Below, in pieces: positions 59,631-64,000 of a stretch of 64,000 nucleotides of DNA. The notes beneath the pieces are model-generated. The model saw only the letters and a program-made list of their open reading frames with translations, was not told where the DNA came from and ran no database searches. Each line of letters begins with the position of its first letter. Position 1 is the stretch's first letter. This DNA is from Sphagnum magellanicum (Eukaryota; Streptophyta; Sphagnopsida; Sphagnales; Sphagnaceae): positions 23,877,223 through 23,941,222 of the forward strand of contig CM038907.1 of assembly GCA_021904315.1 (NCBI GenBank), given 5' to 3'. Both the position numbers and the translations under genes were made by a program.

Positions 59631-62316
59631 TCAGGAAAAAGCTGAAGCTGATGATGTCTGAAATGTGCTTCCTAAGAAAACAATGACAATGGTAATATCA
59701 TCATGATATTTTCGTCTCCGGCCAATTGGAATGCTCCTCAGTTCATCCACTGTTAAGCCTGGCCCAAATGGACAGTCAAAAGATCAGAAAATACATCAGT
59801 GATTTATCTTGTCATGTAGATAAATAAAATCACTTGTATTACACAAGCTGGAACAAAAAGGGTAAATTTATAAGGGAAGGAAAGTTGCATGAACATACCT
59901 ACAACAAAGCAGAGTGAGGAAACAAAACCAGTGAGGTAAAATACACAAGTCTGGCACAAACAGGAATTTTTTTTAAAAAAAATCCTAAACCATAATTTAA
60001 TCATAGATTGAGAAATGTAGCTAATTAACATGATACCTGCATTATCAGCCACTCGGAGAAGGAGGTGGTCAATCATGAACTTGGCAGGATCACCAGCAGG
60101 ATGGTCACACAAAAACTGATGAATGTGATTGACAACCTCATCATTTGTGAAGAAATCAAACAGGCCATCACTCCCGATGATCACAAACTGATCATCAGGA
60201 TCCACCCGCAGCATATTAACGGATGGGTCAGCAGTCAGATATGGTGGACTGGTCAAATGTTGAACCCGCAAAATCCCCATCAGAGCATCGTTCATGTTTG
60301 CCTGCATCCACAGATGGTAAAAGAAAAATCACACTCACACTTTGAAACTGTTACTATTAAATGAACTATATGGCTTTAGTATCACCATTTGCAACAGTCT
60401 AACTGAGTGACTAATAACTGTAGCAGGCTTCACAGAGTGGGGAACCAAAAACCCTAAACCATGGAATGCGCACAGTTCCACTATTCATGTGGTAAATTCA
60501 ACAATGCAAAACAGACAGTAACCAAGTTCAGGTATCCATGAACCAAACTCACTTTTTTCAGATAGCCTGCACCAACAGCACGAGTGACTCGAAGCTTTCC
60601 TTTTAAACGTCCACTTGTTATTACAAACGGGTCGTCAGGATGTTCTCTCACCACCCGCTCTCTTTCAACAGCAACGTTTATCCCATGCAGCTCTGTTAAT
60701 TGCACTGCCATCAATGATGCCCCAGCAGCAGGTTGAGCTCCTGTGGGTTGATCCCGAGATTTGTGAGTGGCAAGTACGGCACGGCTGTCACCCAAGTTAA
60801 GTGTATACAAATTCTGGCCATATATTAGCACGACCAAAACACACGAACCAACCATGACAAGATCTGGTCGCTCGTCCATTTCATTCTCCACCATTTCCAG
60901 AAAATCATTCTCTGTTTGAAGCAGTGCATCCCGTAGCCCATCCAACACACCTTGTTGGAACTTACTCTCTAAACTTTTGCTCCCATCCTGTTCTTCCATT
61001 GACATAATCAATAACCACTGAACAATGTAAGACTTTGAGCAGCAGAGAGCACACTCCACCCTCATGTAAAGACCTGTCAGAATTTTCATAGGGGATTCAG
61101 ACAGCACCTTTCGAAAAAACATAATGTCACTGCCTAAAAGAGGGGCATCTCACGTTCCAGGGCAGGCTTTTACATTCTGTAAGGATCCACCTGTTTTCTT
61201 TAGGCAATGCTTAAAATCCTGGCTGTTAAATCAGGAAATAAAATTCTAACAGGTCTATACATGTGATACACCGCTCGGACAGAGGTGTTACCAGAATTTG
61301 ATTGGCTACCACCTTGGGCAGGCACCTTATTCTGGTAACTCCACCCATCCTTGGGTACTTACGTACCACTTTCCTCAGGTACAGAATTATTGAACATGAT
61401 GTGCATAACATGGGAGGGATATGTACAGTGCGGGGATGACAAAATTAGGGTTTTGGGTTTCTGGACAACTTACATTATCTATTCTATCTTCACCCTTTGT
61501 TTCCTCTTGATGAAGTCTCTGCTCCAAAGCACGTAAATGCAATCCAATATTCTCATACAGCATCCCAGCCAAAAAGTCAGCTGCATCACGTCCATTAAAT
61601 CCATCATAGACTCCACAAAAGAGCCAACCGTGTTCTTCTGAGCAGACAGCTTGCACACGGTCCTCACCAGCTGCACCGCCTGCCATCTGAACATCCCCAG
61701 CATTCAAAAAGCTTGTTGAATCCAGCGTACTGGTTGACCGGTAGAGGTGAGATTCCTCAGCCATCATCAAAGAGGGATATGATTGGTTCCTGATACTCAC
61801 GAGGGTGCTTAGTGTCGAAGAGATAGAAGAGTCTGTGTTTAAAGATGAGGTTCGCAAGATTGAACCCATGGGACGGAATGTCTTAGGTGAATCAAGACCT
61901 GGGAGAATCTCCACCCCAAAAATCCCATTACCGAGACTGGTGTTTGCTAGAGTTGCGTTTGCACCTATAGCTGCTCCAGATAAACAAGTAAATGACCCAT
62001 TTCTTCTGGGTTGCTTCCAAGGCTCACCCTTTAGGCTGACAGAGAGTGTCTCTTCAGACGATTCTCCAGTTGCACTTTCAAAGACTGAGATGGTTTCTTC
62101 AGGACTTACAGGCAGTCGATGTCCTGAAGAACTGCTACCTTGAAAGAGATAACCAAAATGGACACTCAACTCTTCATTTGTTTCTCCTTCTCTGTGAATC
62201 TCGATTGGTTCTGGAACAGTATTGTTGCTGCCTGTAATAGCAGTATCACCATCTTCATAAGATTGCAATTGATGCAGATCCTGGATCTGTTTTCGAGAAG
62301 AGATTCGAGCCCCCAT
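59631..62316 (-). CDS. POLTERGEIST-like PP2C protein phosphatase, 566 residues
   Basis: Four exons on the minus strand: 62316-61474, 61017-60553, 60301-60037 and 59758-59631. All introns are GT-AG, and the 1701-nt frame is open. The N-terminus MGARISSRK fits N-myristoylation (Gly2, Ser6), which plant POL/PLL phosphatases use to reach the plasma membrane. After a Ser/Thr-rich region comes the split PP2C domain: [23 protein letters not shown] (about 235-248, the clade's replacement for the usual DGHGG), [22 protein letters not shown] (about 356-364), [14 protein letters not shown] (about 423-436), [15 protein letters not shown] (about 477), and [13 protein letters not shown] near the end. The metal-binding Asp residues are present, so it is likely active. 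In Arabidopsis this clade acts in CLAVATA-related stem-cell signalling and as receptor-kinase partners. The start of exon 2 is set by phase and AG only. That short join is the weakest point. Confidence 0.92.
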
Positions 62317-64000
62317 TTCTATACCCTAAAAACTGCCTGCCTCTCTCTCTGGACTTTTGTACAGTAAAAAAAGGAGAACCCTAAGGATTTCAAAGACTGT
62401 GCACCCTAAGGTTTCTGAAGCTGATTGCAAAGTTTTACTACAGGTTACAAATACCTGGCAAGATACATGTCATCCTTGGTTTTCCAAGAGAAGAAACACT
62501 TCCAAGGTTTTGTAGACTTTATCTCTCTCTCACTTATGCTTCACTCCTACTCTTTACTATTGACATACATACATTGATTTCCAGACTATTGCAGGACAAC
62601 AATGGTATCATCGAAGCTGAAAACAAAGGCCCCAGAAACATCACTTCTGCATCCATACATGAAAAACATACTCCTGTTAGTCTCACCATCAAATTGTACC
62701 ACACTTGACAATCAAGGGTGCATAGCCAGATCTTTCACACTGGAAACATCATCATCGCCAGAATCCTATGCTGCAAAATGTACTATGGAATGGTACAGTG
62801 CCTGAAAAACTCAGTTCCTCGGTGGGTTTTTCTCAAAGAAAGAAAATCTGCTGAATGAGGTGTTCCTTGGCTTGATCAAGGTTGGGAAAATTCGCTTGAG
62901 GTCTGTCTGTGATTTACTTGCCCTCACAAACAGAAAAACCATGAATGCAGTGATACAAAGATCTAGAGTTACAAACCTCCAAACAAGCTCCACCTGTGAT
63001 CCTCAAACCAAAAGCCATTGGAAACTTCACCTCCCCCTTTGGAGCTTCGTCATTTGACCTCCATTTCTGCTGCTGCTCATGTGCCAGTTGCTGCTGCTCT
63101 CAAGCTCCCATCCAAACCCTGCAAATAAAAACGCCCTTCTTCTCTAAGTCCTTTCTCTCTTTCACTGCTCTTTTCGTTCCTTTCACCTCGTCTGAAAGAA
63201 AGACTGCAATTTTCCAATCACCGCAACTTCAGTGTCTTCGAGACCAGAGGAAAACTCTGGATTTTTTCTCATGCCCAAAAGACTTCGAAACCAAAAAGCA
63301 TGGGCTCTGAACTCGACTACAAACCCAACATTTTAGACCTAACTCACAAATTGAACTCTCTCTGTCTTTCTCAAGCAGTTTTGGAGAACACCAGTACATA
63401 AAACTTGAGAAAGATTTGGAATTTGCTGAAGATCCTGATTTCTCTCTCACCCTCTCTGAATCAAATTTTACCACAAGAAAGAGTCATCACGTCGATCATC
63501 CATCATCACCCACAAACCCAAGATCGCTGAATCAAGTACCCCCACAAGCCCGAATTCCGAACATGATTCCCCCCGCAAACCAAGGAGAAAATTTCAGTCC
63601 TAAAAATAAACCAAACACCCCACCCCCAAAAAAGACAGAAAAAAGGTTTCAACCACGTACCTACAAACTGGATTTTGTATCCCCCTAAACCGCCCCTCCC
63701 AGAAACTCCGATTTCAAGCCCTTCACTTCACCAAAGCCTTGAAAAACAAAACTGAACCAATTCTGCAAGCAATCCACAAAGAATAAATAAAATAAAACAC
63801 CTCACTTCTTCTTCTTCTTCTTCGCCTTCTTTCTTCTTTCTCTCAAGGCCTCAAGGCAAACAAATGACTACCAACCGGCATCCCTCAATCACGATAGACT
63901 GCTGACAAATTATTCCACACCCCAATCCTTGATCTTCTCAACTTGCTGCTCTCTGAGTTGTCATAAAGAAAAAACATAATACAAAATCCAATCAAATCTT
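62317..64000 (-). promoter_or_regulatory. Upstream region and probable leader of the phosphatase gene
   Basis: CT-rich stretches lie next to the start codon (62341-62350) and at 62522-62534 on the plus strand, and a CTT/TTC microsatellite lies at 63804-63823. Base composition is richer in C than the rest of the intergenic DNA, as in the leaders of the other genes here. The transcription start was not placed, and a leader intron is possible. The open frames at 62996-63688 show no domain and lack splice context. Confidence 0.35.

Overview
This is a nuclear window from a land plant, most likely one with a large, repeat-rich genome. The evidence is spliced genes of plant-specific families (GT-AG introns, one GC-AG), long AT-rich intergenic stretches, a decayed Ty1-copia element, solo LTRs, and CT/GA-rich gene leaders. 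I cannot place it more precisely. A fern, lycophyte or gymnosperm would fit, but no marker in the window decides it. There is no sign of an operon, CRISPR array, organellar insert or virus.

Layout. Five protein-coding genes are supported. (1) A small two-exon gene of unknown function (2644-3105, +). (2) A ten-exon plant O-fucosyltransferase-like gene (22566-27272, +) with a crowded start codon, a 115-bp minisatellite in intron 1 and a GC-AG intron. (3) An intronless BIR-type leucine-rich-repeat receptor pseudokinase (31721-33601, -). (4) A three-exon gene for a 1289-residue charged coiled-coil protein that I do not recognise (51231-55935, -). (5) A four-exon POLTERGEIST-like PP2C phosphatase (59631-62316, -). 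The last two lie head to tail on the minus strand, about 3.7 kb apart. Exon borders were placed by reading splice sites and checking phase. All joined reading frames stay open and divide by three.

Between the genes lie repeats. A 4.7-kb Ty1-copia element (7281-11973, -) still has both LTRs and a primer binding site but carries a broken gag-pol and a 60-bp tandem array at the RT/RNase H boundary. It sits inside an older 162-bp tandem repeat. Two solo LTRs of one family lie in inverted orientation (43172-44259 and 46068-46973), the first with a perfect 5-bp target duplication. Clusters of a TAGG/CCTA-type motif that switch strand, and an extremely AT-rich island, fill 39.8-44.9 kb. Smaller hairpins, tandem duplications, possible SINE remnants and a dispersed ~120-bp repeat are listed separately.

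How the genes relate. The window is not a gene cluster. Two genes belong to receptor-signalling families (the BIR-type pseudokinase and the POL/PLL-type phosphatase), and the O-fucosyltransferase belongs to the Golgi glycosylation machinery. Nothing in the sequence shows that they act together. The most novel coding content is the 1289-residue protein with internal repeats, followed by the small 90-residue protein.
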